Assembly: GCA_965248815.1 (NCBI GenBank)
Contig: CBDFKK010000008.1
Location: 992,001 to 1,056,000 of the forward strand
Length of the DNA stretch: 64,000 nt
DNA from: CBDFKK01 sp965248815
Lineage (GTDB): Bacteria > Pseudomonadota > Alphaproteobacteria > SMXP01
Reading direction: 5' to 3'
Shown piece after piece: positions 14,910 to 24,367 of this stretch; the first letter of the stretch is position 1, and each line of letters opens with the position of its first letter. The notes beneath the pieces are model-generated. The model had not been told where the DNA came from and ran no database searches. It worked only from the letters and a program-made list of their open reading frames with translations. A program made the translations under genes and the position numbers.

Positions 14910-17288
14910 CTACAGGCGGAATTGCAGTAGCAACCCGAACGAGCGCCCGCGCCGCGGGGTTAAAACGAAATTGCTGGGCATCGCCCCATTGCTCAGCGTT
15001 GCGGCCGGATCAAAATTCGGGAAATCTTGGATTAGGGTTGGGGTGTCGTCATCGAGCAAGTTGTCAACGAAACCTGTTAGCGTCCAATTCTCCGCGTCGA
15101 GCCCCGCCCGGAAATTCCAAATGTACATGTCACCGGTATGCGCTTGATTTACAACGCTCGCCCACTTTTTGGATTCGTAAGTGACATCGGTACGGGCAAA
15201 CCAGTCGATGTCGTTCCAAAGTATGTGACTGTAAGTAGCCGCGAAATTTGCCGAATGTTTCGGGACGCGAGGTGCCTCCTGGCCGACCGCATTGCCGCCC
15301 ATCAGCAAGAATGGATCGTCGAAGCCGGTGAGTTGTGCAATATCGCCGCTATTGAACTCTTGAAGCTTCGTTGAAGCCAATCCATAGGTCGCGTCGAAAG
15401 TCAGATTTTCAACCGGCGAGAACGAGGTTTCTAGCTCAATGCCCCAGACCCGCGATTTGCCGGCGTTGACGACAATGCTGTTCGGTTCGGGTCCGGCGAA
15501 GGTCAGAATATTCTGAACCTGATTTATGGCCTGGTTGGTCCAGTCAACATAAAAGAACGCACCGTTGAACAGCAGGCGGCCGTCGAGCCAGGTCGTTTTA
15601 GCGCCGGCTTCATAAGTCCAAGATTTTTCTTCTTCAACGACAGCGCGCCCGTCAGCAAGCGCACCCATGCTTTCTGACGCGGGCACGTCGGAATCAAAAA
15701 AGGCAAAATTAAATCCGCCGGGCTTGTTACCCCGGGCCGCCAACGCATAGATGGTCATCTCATCCGTCGGTTGATAGTTGATGGTGATCCGCGGCGAAAA
15801 GCTCTTGAACGTATCTGTAGCGGTGACGCCGTTTACGGCAACTTGCATTGGCGTGTCTTCGGCATAACGCGCTTCGAATGTTCCAGTTAACTTGTCAGTC
15901 ACGTCCCATTCGATACTGCCAAACACAGCCCAGTTTTTGAGTTCGGATTGGCTGACCGGCGCACCGAACGCCAGCCTTGAAAAACCGGTAAAGTCGCGCT
16001 GAAAACTCACGACCTCTTGTTTGTAGTAGTAGCCGCCGATGAATCCGCGAATGCGGTATTCTTGAGGAGATGCAACGCGAGCCTCGAACGAATAATCTTC
16101 TCTTTCGAAAATCTCGCCGGACTCAAACAGGCCTGTCGAAGCGGGACCTAGCGCCGGAGAGCGGTCAAGATCGCGAAAGAACTGCGACTCTTGTTTGTTG
16201 TATGTAGCTCGGCCGGTCACAGCCCATTCACCAAGATCCAAAATACCTTCGGCCAAATAGCGCTGCGACTCTTCGCGAGCGCCAACAAAAGGCGCGGGCG
16301 CGGCGGTGCCGATAAAGTTCGTCACACCCTCAATCATATTTGGAAGATTGAGTTTGGATACGAGGCCTTCAGCCTCCAATTCACCGCAGAACCAGCCTTC
16401 GGTGTCGGTACCTGCCCCCGGCGTGCCTGGCAGAAAACAGTTGAGATCGCTCACCGGCACCAAAAGCGCGGGGAAATGATCATCCTCGGATTCAGAATGA
16501 GAGGCTTTGAGGTTGATCTCGAGATTCTCGAATGGACGAAGCACGAGCTTGCCCGTTACGTCCCAGGTCTCTTCACCGCCGAGCTGCGTCGTGTCGGCAC
16601 GGGTCGGAGGCGGCGTGGGCCACACGAACGGAATGAAGGCGACTTCATTTTCTAAGAGGCCGTTTTGCCATTCGCCACCATAGGTTTCAAAATTGGCCGA
16701 CGCAAAGAATAAGACCTTGTCTTCGATCAGCGGTCCGCTCGCCCAAAATGACGCCTTGTAGTCGTCATGATTGGCGACCTTGCCGTTGAATTCGGCTTCA
16801 AACTCGTTTGAAGGTTTGCGTGTAATGAAGTTAACGGCACCAGCAAAGGTCGCCCGCCCGAAAATTGCCGCTTGCGGGCCACGAAGGATCTCTACACGCT
16901 CCAAATTATCGATGGTCATACCACCGCTATCACCAGAGACGAACACACCATCGACAAAGAACGAGGCATTGGCTTGACCCAAGAGCGGGCTAAATTGGCC
17001 GCGTATGTTGGGGGCGTCGAGACGGCGACCAAGATTACGGGTAAATGTAAAGTTGGGCGTGAAGAGCGCCACGTCGTAGATGTTTTGGATATTACGGTCG
17101 CGTAGGCCCTGAATGCCAAACGCCGTGACCGACAGCGGCACATCCTGGAGGCTCTCTTCCCGTTTCCGGGCCGTGACTTTGATTTCGTTGGTGGTGACTT
17201 GCGCCTCGGAGGGCGTCGGCGATGTTGCAGCCAAAACGATTGCCAAAGCCGAGAGTCCAATCGATTTTGTGATACGCCCGCGTGTCAT
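14910..17288 (-). CDS. TonB-dependent outer-membrane receptor
   Basis: 792-residue TonB-dependent transporter. After a Sec signal ending SPTPSEAQ comes a TonB-box-like NEIKVTARKREESLQDVPLSVTAF start, a plug domain (RLDAPNIRGQ, SFFVDGVFVSGDSGG, LERVEILRGPQAAIFGRATFAGAVNFITRKP), then a beta-barrel with repeated Asn/Asp-rich loops and a closing RGRSFGLLLQFRL with terminal aromatic-hydrophobic pattern. ATG 17288 is preceded by caggggga. The substrate may be a siderophore, haem or an organic compound; this subclass is common in aromatic- and steroid-degrading proteobacteria. It is transcribed divergently from the lysozyme gene. Confidence 0.93.
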   Translation of the reverse strand: MTRGRITKSIGLSALAIVLAATSPTPSEAQVTTNEIKVTARKREESLQDVPLSVTAFGIQGLRDRNIQNIYDVALFTPNFTFTRNLGRRLDAPNIRGQFSPLLGQANASFFVDGVFVSGDSGGMTIDNLERVEILRGPQAAIFGRATFAGAVNFITRKPSNEFEAEFNGKVANHDDYKASFWASGPLIEDKVLFFASANFETYGGEWQNGLLENEVAFIPFVWPTPPPTRADTTQLGGEETWDVTGKLVLRPFENLEINLKASHSESEDDHFPALLVPVSDLNCFLPGTPGAGTDTEGWFCGELEAEGLVSKLNLPNMIEGVTNFIGTAAPAPFVGAREESQRYLAEGILDLGEWAVTGRATYNKQESQFFRDLDRSPALGPASTGLFESGEIFEREDYSFEARVASPQEYRIRGFIGGYYYKQEVVSFQRDFTGFSRLAFGAPVSQSELKNWAVFGSIEWDVTDKLTGTFEARYAEDTPMQVAVNGVTATDTFKSFSPRITINYQPTDEMTIYALAARGNKPGGFNFAFFDSDVPASESMGALADGRAVVEEEKSWTYEAGAKTTWLDGRLLFNGAFFYVDWTNQAINQVQNILTFAGPEPNSIVVNAGKSRVWGIELETSFSPVENLTFDATYGLASTKLQEFNSGDIAQLTGFDDPFLLMGGNAVGQEAPRVPKHSANFAATYSHILWNDIDWFARTDVTYESKKWASVVNQAHTGDMYIWNFRAGLDAENWTLTGFVDNLLDDDTPTLIQDFPNFDPAATLSNGAMPSNFVLTPRRGRSFGLLLQFRL

Positions 17289-17582
17289 GAGTCCCCCTGC
17301 ATTTCACCGTGGCTTGAATATTTACTTTACCGGGTGAAATTGTTTCTGCCAATTTCTTCGCTCTAAAGTGGAATTTGCTTGCCGAATTCGCTGAATTCCG
17401 TTGCGGCATGCTTAAGCGCGAAAAGGCGGTTAACCAAGAGTTTACATGGGCCCTTAACCCCTCTGTGATCGAATTCCAACCTTGCGCAGGCAAGCGTGGG
17501 CATGAGCCAGTGTGGCTTTAGGCGCCGCGCTTAGGGAGTTCGCTTCTCGCCGCGGGCGTGGAGTGGATGTGTGGAGAGTGCC

Positions 17583-18200
17583 ATGCAATTTATCATCAAT
17601 ACATTTTGTCTTGTCTATGTACTGGGCGGGATGACCATGCTGACGTCATTCTATGTTCAGAATACTTCGAATGACGGCGCGCCGCTGACCATGGCAAGTA
17701 TGGCCAACCCGGTCGGCAAACCGGACGCCGACCCACTACGCACCGGCGAACCGGCTAGAGCGATGATCAAACGCCGCGAAGGGTTGCGGCTTGAAGCTTA
17801 TCGTGGGCCCGGCGGCCACATGCTCATCGGCTACGGACACGCGCTTGACGTCGAGCCCGGCATGTCAATAAGCGAAGCCGAGGCCGACAAGCTGTTCGAA
17901 CAAGACCTCCGCGTGATCGAGAAACGCCTCGGCCAGATCGTCGACGTCACGGTTAGCGACAATGAATTTGGGGCGCTTGTTTCACTCGCTTACAATATCG
18001 GCACCGGCGCGCTCGCCCAATCCAATGTCGTACGCGAGCTCAACGCCGGCAACCGGATCGCGGCTGCGGACGCCTTTCTATCGTGGAACAAGATTTCGCA
18101 AGCAGGCGAACTCATCCCCAGTAAGTATCTGACTGATGCGCGCAGCCAAGAGCGCAAACTGTTCCTCGGCGAATACGATCAGGCCGAATTGGTACGCTAG
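17583..18200 (+). CDS. GH24 phage-type lysozyme, membrane-anchored, altered active site
   Basis: 205 residues with an N-terminal hydrophobic segment (FIINTFCLVYVLGGMTMLTSF) and a phage T4/P21-like lysozyme domain: KRREGLRLEAYRGPGGHMLIGYGH, LFEQDLRVIEKRL, NEFGALVSLAYNIGTGALAQS, ADAFLSWNK, YLTDARSQERKLFL. In the E-D-T catalytic triad of the family the Glu (RREG) is kept, but the Asp position reads Gly (YRG) and the Thr position reads Leu (LIGYG), so normal activity is uncertain. ATG 17583 follows ggagagtgcc. A copy of its last ~30 codons lies at 19413-19513. Confidence 0.85.
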   Translation: MQFIINTFCLVYVLGGMTMLTSFYVQNTSNDGAPLTMASMANPVGKPDADPLRTGEPARAMIKRREGLRLEAYRGPGGHMLIGYGHALDVEPGMSISEAEADKLFEQDLRVIEKRLGQIVDVTVSDNEFGALVSLAYNIGTGALAQSNVVRELNAGNRIAAADAFLSWNKISQAGELIPSKYLTDARSQERKLFLGEYDQAELVR

Positions 18201-18379
18201 CAGCAACTCGACTTTCTTTGACCGGTCCAAACGACCATTCGACTTGGGTTAGAGTTGCAGGCTATCGCTGAGCTTGCTTGCGAAGTGCGTCGACAGACAA
18301 TTTGTTTCCCCAAAAATTGTTCGAAGAAATTGGCGAAAATTCTCGAACCTGCAGGACGGCGGTTGCAAGCAAGAACTCC

Positions 18380-19294
18380 TTAGTGTGCTAACTCTAATTC
18401 TGCCGCTGCTTCCGTGACTAAATCACAAACACGATCAAATGGCTCACCGAACGTTCTTTCAATTTTTTTCATGAACTGCGGGCGGAGGGGCTTCCCTCGC
18501 CATTCGTGATAATCCCTTTCGTCCACAGTTTCCAGGAAATCAGCCAATTCCTGCATGTTTGCGAAGTCACTTATATCGATATAGGCATTGTCGCCTGGCG
18601 CAAACTCTTGCACATTGGCAGCGCCCAAGTAGATTGGTATTGAGCCGGCGATAAGAGGTTCGAAAAACTTTTCCGTCACATAGTCGGAGCTAATGCTGTT
18701 CTCAACAGCTAGTGTAAATCGATAGCGAGCAAGAATCTTCGTCTTCGTAGACGGTCCCCTATCGAACATGAGACGGCGATTTCTCCTAAATTTTTCGTAG
18801 GAATCAATTGGCACGTACCGCGCCAGTTCATCGAAAATCTGCCGTCTACCACTTTCGTTAAATCCACTGGATATAAAGGCAGCGCAAAGTTTTGTTTTGC
18901 GTTTCGGGCGCGACGACATGAGCTCCGACTGTAACTCGGATCTAAGATAGGGCACCCAGATGTCAGATGTCTGACGATACGTCATCTCAAAATCGAAGAG
19001 ATCCATAAACCGAGGATCGCTTAGTACGGGGTAATTCGCGGCGCTCTCTTGACTCCATGCGAGCCATATCTGATCAGGAGGTTTTAGAGCATGAAGTTTG
19101 TACAACTCAGCAACGTCTGCAGCTTGTAAACTCGGTATGTGAAAGACAACACATTTGACTTCTAGGAGAAGCTTCTTGTCATTGGTAATTGCGCATTTGC
19201 AACGACGAGGTATCGGTGACCAAGATGGCTGAGCATAATACGACTTATTATAATACAAAAGAATTGATGGATTGGTCATAAAGCATGAAGCCAT
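18380..19294 (-). CDS. GT10 alpha-(1,3)-fucosyltransferase-like glycosyltransferase
   Basis: 304 residues. The C-terminal half has the GT10 donor-binding signature: YRFTLAVENSISSDYVTEKFFEPLIAGSIPIYLGAANVQEFAP, followed by AYIDISDFANMQELADFL (matching FENSxxxDYVTEKxxDxxxxGxVPVYxGxxxxxxxxP). Such enzymes transfer fucose from GDP-fucose to surface glycans. The N-terminal acceptor part is variable. No clear ribosome-binding site decides between ATG 19294 and 19279. Base composition is more AT-rich than its neighbours and it lies between a lysozyme gene and a copy of that gene's tail, hinting at insertion. Confidence 0.85.
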   Translation of the reverse strand: MASCFMTNPSILLYYNKSYYAQPSWSPIPRRCKCAITNDKKLLLEVKCVVFHIPSLQAADVAELYKLHALKPPDQIWLAWSQESAANYPVLSDPRFMDLFDFEMTYRQTSDIWVPYLRSELQSELMSSRPKRKTKLCAAFISSGFNESGRRQIFDELARYVPIDSYEKFRRNRRLMFDRGPSTKTKILARYRFTLAVENSISSDYVTEKFFEPLIAGSIPIYLGAANVQEFAPGDNAYIDISDFANMQELADFLETVDERDYHEWRGKPLRPQFMKKIERTFGEPFDRVCDLVTEAAAELELAH

Positions 19295-19412
19295 TTAACA
19301 ATATTGACTAACCAATAGCGTCTTCGTTTTATTCAATCAGGCTAGCATAGCTTTGGTTTGACAACACTTGCTTGTTCGCAAGAAATGGCGGCAATGGTTT
19401 CGTTAATCACCC

Positions 19413-19513
19413 GGGCAAGACAGCTCATTCCCAGAAAATATTTGACGGATGCGCGGAGCCAAGAGCGCAAATTTTTCCTGGGCGAATACGATGAGGCTGA
19501 ATTGGTTCAGTAA
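19413..19513 (+). pseudogene. Tail fragment of a second lysozyme copy
   Basis: Translates as …LIPRKYLTDARSQERKFFLGE…YDEAELVQ-stop, nearly the same as the end of the GH24 lysozyme at 18115-18200 (LIPSKYLTDARSQERKLFLGE…). The similarity starts abruptly near 19413 and no upstream lysozyme sequence remains. The differences are mostly third-position, so this was once a functional paralogue or an old duplicate, not a fresh copy. Confidence 0.85.
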
Positions 19514-19537
19514 TAGCTAAGACATTAGTGAATATGC

Positions 19538-20101
19538 CTAGCGGAAATCCTTGCGTAATATCTCGAATGCACCTGGGGGAGTTCGCGCATTCCATGCGGC
19601 AATAAGAGCACGAATGCTGCTTTCGGTGGGCGCCGTCCCATCGATCTCCATATCGTAGAGGCAGTGACCGTGAATCGACTCGTAGTCTCGGCGCGCTTCC
19701 TCGGCCCGGCGATCGCCGCGCGCTTGTTCACGCCGCTCTAGCTCGTCCAACGGGCAATGCACGGCAACAAAGTAGACATCGGCGCCCGAGAGAAGCTCAA
19801 CCAAATCACTCATCCACTCCTTCGTCTCTATAATGTGCTCGACGATCAAGTTGTTACCAGCCCCTGCAAGCACGGGTAGGCATCGATGAAAGCCGTCAAA
19901 AACGCCTGGCCGCATTTCCGGCCAGGAGAAATCATCGTCACGAAGGCGATCGAGTGGAAGCACGCCGGAGTTTCGAATGTGATCAAAGGAAAAATGCCAG
20001 AACGGCTGGTCGAGTTTCGCTTGCAGTGCTTTCGCGAAGGTCTTCTTGCCCGAGCTCGACGCACCGTTGATCAAAATGAGTTTTCCGGGCTCTTGTGCCA
20101 T
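19538..20101 (-). CDS. Chloramphenicol phosphotransferase-like P-loop kinase
   Basis: 187 residues of the CPT-like family (P-loop NTPases resembling chloramphenicol 3-O-phosphotransferase). The Walker A-like motif is NGASSSGKKTFAKALQ (GKK instead of the usual GK[S/T]); FSFDHIRNSGVLP, NNLIVEHIIETKEW and VYFVAVHCPLDELERREQARGDR follow, the last being the lid region. It may phosphorylate a small hydroxylated compound; resistance is not implied. ATG 20101 is preceded by caggatttcc. Confidence 0.8.
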   Translation of the reverse strand: MAQEPGKLILINGASSSGKKTFAKALQAKLDQPFWHFSFDHIRNSGVLPLDRLRDDDFSWPEMRPGVFDGFHRCLPVLAGAGNNLIVEHIIETKEWMSDLVELLSGADVYFVAVHCPLDELERREQARGDRRAEEARRDYESIHGHCLYDMEIDGTAPTESSIRALIAAWNARTPPGAFEILRKDFR

Positions 20102-20422
20102 TGGAAATCCTGATTCTGGCACGCGCACTGCAGCAATTGGGCCATCATACCCAATCCAAGCACTGGCCGCTGCTAATATTCATGAGCGGGCCAGAGATGG
20201 CGCAGCTTCTACAAACTCTGTTTGAAACGATGTGCCTTGGCCGATTTTCGCTCAAATGGAGGCACACCCAGATATGTTAACGTCTGCCTAAACAATGATT
20301 TCAGCAGAACCGCAATTGATGGCAAAATGTGCTGAGCCGACGCTGAAGGGACTTGGCCTAATTATTGATTCATGTCCGGTATGGTATGACTTGAGGGCGA
20401 ATATGGTTAAGGATCGAAGCAA
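20102..20422. other. Intergenic, no gene seen
   Basis: About 320 bases between divergent genes. Short open stretches on both strands have no start signals and no recognised similarity. The region should hold the promoters of both flanking genes; no clear operator was identified. Confidence 0.4.
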
Positions 20423-21142
20423 ATGACGGAAACAAAAGTTGGTCACAATATTGAGGCACCCAATGCCGATTGGAGCTTTGGCGGCGACGTGGCAGAGACA
20501 TTTGTAGAGCATATTCGTCAATCAGTTCCCCTCTACGAAGAAGACCATGACCTGATCTGCCAGCTCAGCGATTATTTCTGCAAAAGGGACAGCACCTGCT
20601 ACGAGCTAGGGGTTTCCACCGGCGAACTTCTTCGCAAGCTTGCGACCCACAACTCGCACAAACCCGATATCAATTGGGTCGGCCTTGATGTTGAGGAGGA
20701 AATGATCGCCAAGGCCAAGAAGCACTGCAAGGGTGTCAAGAATATCTCGATATTGCAGGAAGACGCCCGGCTGGTCGACTTGGATAAGTCGGACTTGATC
20801 ATCTCATATTATTGCATGCAGTTTATTCCACCGCGATATCGCCAAGATCTGTTCACCAAGATCTACGAGTCTTTGAATTGGGGCGGCGCATTCATTATTT
20901 TTGAGAAAGTGCGGGGCCCTGACGCAAGATTTCAAGATATCTTGTCATCGCTGTACAGCGATTACAAAGTCAAAAACGGCTTTAGCGCTGAGGAAATTCT
21001 CTCAAAGACGCGAAGCCTAAAAGGCATTCTGGAGCCCTTTTCTACGGAAGGAAATCTCGGCTTGCTTCAGCGCGCCGGTTTCGTCGATGTCATGACCATG
21101 ATGAAATACGTATGTTTCGAAGGCTTCGTCGCAATCAAGTAA
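20423..21142 (+). CDS. CmoA-like SAM-dependent methyltransferase
   Basis: 239 residues, class I methyltransferase fold. The pattern follows CmoA (carboxy-SAM synthase): DVAETFVEHIRQSVPLYEEDHDLICQL, YELGVSTGELLRKLA (SAM site), WVGLDVEEEMIAKAKKHC, LIISYYCMQFIPPRYRQDLFTKIYESLNWGGAFIIFEKV, YSDYKVKNGFSAEEI. In gammaproteobacteria CmoA makes carboxy-SAM for tRNA wobble modification with CmoB; no CmoB is nearby, and the genes around it are for glycan synthesis, so the substrate may differ. Start ATG 20423, preceded by aggatcgaagcaa. Confidence 0.75.
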   Translation: MTETKVGHNIEAPNADWSFGGDVAETFVEHIRQSVPLYEEDHDLICQLSDYFCKRDSTCYELGVSTGELLRKLATHNSHKPDINWVGLDVEEEMIAKAKKHCKGVKNISILQEDARLVDLDKSDLIISYYCMQFIPPRYRQDLFTKIYESLNWGGAFIIFEKVRGPDARFQDILSSLYSDYKVKNGFSAEEILSKTRSLKGILEPFSTEGNLGLLQRAGFVDVMTMMKYVCFEGFVAIK

Positions 21143-21157
21143 AGCGACGCCGTTTTA

Positions 21158-23035
21158 CTACTCGGGACGTATGGTCACATGGTCCCTCAACCGCGAAACA
21201 TACGCGTCCGCCGACGTGCTTTCAAAGCAGACCTCTCCCCAAACATCGAGATGCAGTAACCGCATCAGCAGGTCTTGATCCGCCGTACCACATATCGCTT
21301 CGGTTTGAGCCGACGTCAATTCGAATAAGTTTTGGACAAACGATCCGTCAAAGAGTCGCGGCGATACTTGCATTCTTTGAAAGACGGTCGTCCAAAAGCC
21401 AATCTTTATACGTTCACTGAGCAACTTCGGGATATATCGATCGGCAACCTTACGGACAATCCACTTGTCTCTCACAAAGGGATGGGCCTTTTCCAAGACG
21501 CGGGCCGAAAATCGCAATTTGTGTCGAGCCGGCATATTGACGGCCATGGCGACCACATCATGATCCAAAAAGGGGAAACGAGCCTCAATGCTTGCGGCCA
21601 TACCCATCGTGTCGTTGCGATGCAGCAATGTCCGCAAATGATAGTGAAGATAATCCAGCGTCCAGGCCGTCTCTTCCGGGACCTCACTCGTGACCGAGTC
21701 CATGACCCGGGCCGTCCGCACCTCATCGTCTTCAATTTCGCGCCGGTTGAGCATCGCGCGAACGATATGATGGTTGTTTCCCTCGTCCGGCCATAACAAC
21801 GGTCCAAAACCAAGAACCTTATGGGTCAAAGACCTCAACTTTCGACCAGCCGAATAGTAGCGGTCCATAATCTTCTTCCGGCCAAGCCATGGGTAACCCA
21901 AAAAGCATTCATCGGAGCCTTCTCCGGACAAAAGGCCCTTAACGCCGCTGTCTCTTGCCAATTGAGCGACCATCATCAATGGCGCGCAATTCGGGTGATA
22001 AGTAAAGGGATGCTCGTAGTGCTGCATGACTTTGGGCAAAAGGTCGACGAAATCTTGCTCTTCAACTTCGACAGTTTTGAGATCCAGTTTTAGATGTTCT
22101 GATAACGCCACCGCAGCATCATGTTCGCTCCATTGACCTTTGACGTTGGCGTGAAAAATGGCGAGGTTGTTGTGCGTGCGAGCTGCTATCGCCATGAGAA
22201 GCGAAGAATCGACGCCGCCGCTGCAAAATGCCCCAACCGGAACATCCGCAAACATATGAAGATCGACGCTTTCGGTCATCAGTTCGTCCATGACGTCTAC
22301 CACTTTGGTCGACGACATTTTCGACAAGGCGCGAACCTGTTCAATATCCACGAAATCCTGCAGTGCATAAAATGTCGATTGCTGGACAACGCCGCTCCGA
22401 TCTACACGGATCATGTCGCCAGGTGCGAGGGAGTGTAATCCATTGTAAAAGGTGAACCCTTTCGTCGGTCCGCCAAACTTCAATAGATAAGACGCAATCG
22501 AAAAACGGTCGAGCGAGAGCGCCGTCCAGGGTTGGAGCGCTTTGATCTCAGATCCAAACATAAAGCATTCGCTGTTCCGCAAATAATAGAGCGGCTTCAT
22601 CCCGAACCGATCGCGTGCCAATAAGAGAGACTTCGTTTCCTTGTCATAGAACGCGAACGCAAACATGCCCTTCAATCTGGGCAAGATCGATTCCGGCGAA
22701 TAGTGGATCAGCGCCTCGAGCAAAACTTCGGTATCTGAGGTCGTTCTGAACTGAATACCGCTCTGTTCGAGTTCGTCGCGCAGTGCAGCAAAGTTGTAAA
22801 TCTCACCATTGTAGACAAGAGCATATCGTCCCTTTCTGTCCCAAAAGGGCTGATTGCTCCGTGCATCAATATCGAGAAAGGACAACCGCGTATGCGCTAG
22901 TCCGATCCCGGGTCCGCTGTGGGTGGACTGCGCGTCGGGTCCCCGATGAACTACGGACTGCGCGGCGGCTCGAAGTTTTGCCTCATCGGGAACGGACTCG
23001 CCATCAGAATACAGGATGCCGAATATGCCGCACAT
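21158..23035 (-). CDS. asnB: Asparagine synthase (glutamine-hydrolysing)
   Basis: 625-residue AsnB-type amidotransferase. N-terminal class II glutaminase domain with the nucleophile at Cys2 (MCGIFGILYSDGE), QSVVHRGPDAQ, LVYNGEIYNF and a TTSDTEVLLEALIHY block; C-terminal ATP-pyrophosphatase synthetase domain with the P-loop FCSGGVDSSLLMA. It converts Asp plus Gln to Asn plus Glu, or amidates a sugar or peptide when found in polysaccharide clusters, as here among glycosyltransferases and methyltransferases. Convergent with the CmoA-like gene (15-base gap). Full length, key residues present. Confidence 0.93.
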   Translation of the reverse strand: MCGIFGILYSDGESVPDEAKLRAAAQSVVHRGPDAQSTHSGPGIGLAHTRLSFLDIDARSNQPFWDRKGRYALVYNGEIYNFAALRDELEQSGIQFRTTSDTEVLLEALIHYSPESILPRLKGMFAFAFYDKETKSLLLARDRFGMKPLYYLRNSECFMFGSEIKALQPWTALSLDRFSIASYLLKFGGPTKGFTFYNGLHSLAPGDMIRVDRSGVVQQSTFYALQDFVDIEQVRALSKMSSTKVVDVMDELMTESVDLHMFADVPVGAFCSGGVDSSLLMAIAARTHNNLAIFHANVKGQWSEHDAAVALSEHLKLDLKTVEVEEQDFVDLLPKVMQHYEHPFTYHPNCAPLMMVAQLARDSGVKGLLSGEGSDECFLGYPWLGRKKIMDRYYSAGRKLRSLTHKVLGFGPLLWPDEGNNHHIVRAMLNRREIEDDEVRTARVMDSVTSEVPEETAWTLDYLHYHLRTLLHRNDTMGMAASIEARFPFLDHDVVAMAVNMPARHKLRFSARVLEKAHPFVRDKWIVRKVADRYIPKLLSERIKIGFWTTVFQRMQVSPRLFDGSFVQNLFELTSAQTEAICGTADQDLLMRLLHLDVWGEVCFESTSADAYVSRLRDHVTIRPE

Positions 23036-23239
23036 CTGTTCGGTTCCCTAGATCCGAATGTGAAAAACTTGGACGCAGCCATGCGACGTACCACATTGCC
23101 TAAACAATGTTCTTAACTTGTTAATAATCTGCTTACCACAAGATATCAAATTGCGCCTTGGAATTCATGAGCGTCCGAATTAGCTTGACCGAGCTTATCA
23201 TCTGATCATGCCTTATAGGAGGCTGTCCCCAGACTTCAC

Positions 23240-24022
23240 ATGCCCCTTCGTGCAAAGATTTCAGATACGATTCGAGCGACGGCGACAGTGCTACTGCCAG
23301 CTGATACTCGCCAATGGATACGAAAAATTCAGCGGCGGCTCGGCATTCACTTCGTTCCATTGGGATCCGTAAATTACGGCGACCTACGCCGCCTGTCACC
23401 CATTAGCCCCATCTTTGGCATCGATCGTGACTTGATTTCCATCGAGCGGCACTACATCGAAAGCTTTCTTAGGGAATACGCGTCAGACATAAAAGGGCGC
23501 GTTCTGGAAATGGGCGATCCCAACTACACGGTAAAGTTCGGCGCTGACCGCGTGACAAAAAGTGATGTGTTGCACTATGTAGAAGGCAATCCGAAAGCGA
23601 CAATTGTGGCGGACCTAACGACAGCCAAGAATATCGACGACAATACATTTGACTGCATCATCATCACCCAAACTTTGCAGATGATTTACGAAATCCAGGC
23701 GACCATCACCAACCTCCATCGCATCTTGAAACCTGGCGGCGTCGTGCTAGCAACATCCCACGGCATTACAAAGGTCGCTCGCCGCGAAGGCGTTGACGAT
23801 TGGGGCGAGTACTGGCACTTCACATCTCAATCCTCGAAGCGGTTGTTCCAAGAAACATTCCCCGCTGAAGGCGTAACCGTATCAACCTACGGCAACGTCC
23901 TGTCTACCATCGGTTCGCTACACGGGTTGGCCGCGTCCGAACTAGAACCGAATGAATTGGACTATTGCGACCCGAACTTCGAGTTGTTGGTTATGGTGAG
24001 AGCTCAAAAGGCGGCCGTCTGA
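23240..24022 (+). CDS. SAM-dependent methyltransferase of glycan-cluster type
   Basis: 260 residues. After a basic N-terminus (RQWIRKIQRRLGI) the protein reads VNYGDLRRLSPISPIFGIDRDLISIERHYIESFL, the opening typical of methyltransferases encoded in polysaccharide clusters, then GRVLEMGDPNYTVKFG (degenerate SAM motif I), FDCIIITQTLQMIYEIQATITNLHRILKPGGVVLATSHG and DDWGEYWHFT. It probably acts on a sugar or lipid-linked saccharide. An aggagg sequence lies about 18 bases before ATG 23240, rather far. Confidence 0.82.
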   Translation: MPLRAKISDTIRATATVLLPADTRQWIRKIQRRLGIHFVPLGSVNYGDLRRLSPISPIFGIDRDLISIERHYIESFLREYASDIKGRVLEMGDPNYTVKFGADRVTKSDVLHYVEGNPKATIVADLTTAKNIDDNTFDCIIITQTLQMIYEIQATITNLHRILKPGGVVLATSHGITKVARREGVDDWGEYWHFTSQSSKRLFQETFPAEGVTVSTYGNVLSTIGSLHGLAASELEPNELDYCDPNFELLVMVRAQKAAV

Positions 24023-24367
24023 TGGGCGGATGGCCATTGCCTTTGGGAAGTCTTAGATTGCGCGCTGCACCGGTGTTGACGGCGTCAAGCCTTGGAACAG
24101 TGAGTAGACTTGGCTCAGACGCTTGCATAAGAACTGACGCATCGGACGATTGTATGATATAGCGGGGGCAAAATAGTCGATCAAATTTTGGCGAACACAT
24201 CTTAATCTTAATGCAGGTGTTTACAGAATAAATCATTATTCATACTTCTTTGGTTTAGTGGGTTTCTCTGTCAATTTCTGCAGCGTCGACCTCTGCCAAA
24301 AAATGAGCTAGCTCGCGATGCGGAGATGCACCAAGATTAAAGTTTATTCGATTCGGTATGTCGGACT
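24023..24367. other. Intergenic, possible weak repeat
   Basis: About 345 bases. Bases ~24041-24137 (agattgcgcgctgcaccgg…) resemble family A repeats only faintly. On the minus strand a stop-bounded 36-codon frame near 24251-24360 reads …INFNLGASPHRELAHFLAEVD; it has no start and may be chance or a gene scrap. Promoters for the glycosyltransferase downstream are expected here. Confidence 0.3.

Noticed and set aside
20129..20280. Open stretches on both strands between the CPT-like and CmoA-like genes, one resembling a sulfotransferase tail (YLGVPPFERKS)
   Set aside because: Too short and interrupted by stops; similarity not specific.
24041..24137. Possible third copy of family A repeat
   Set aside because: Only scattered words match; alignment over the full length fails.
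24251..24360. Minus-strand 36-codon frame (INFNLGASPHRELAHFLAEVD)
   Set aside because: Looks protein-like but lacks a start and any clear family; coincidence cannot be excluded.
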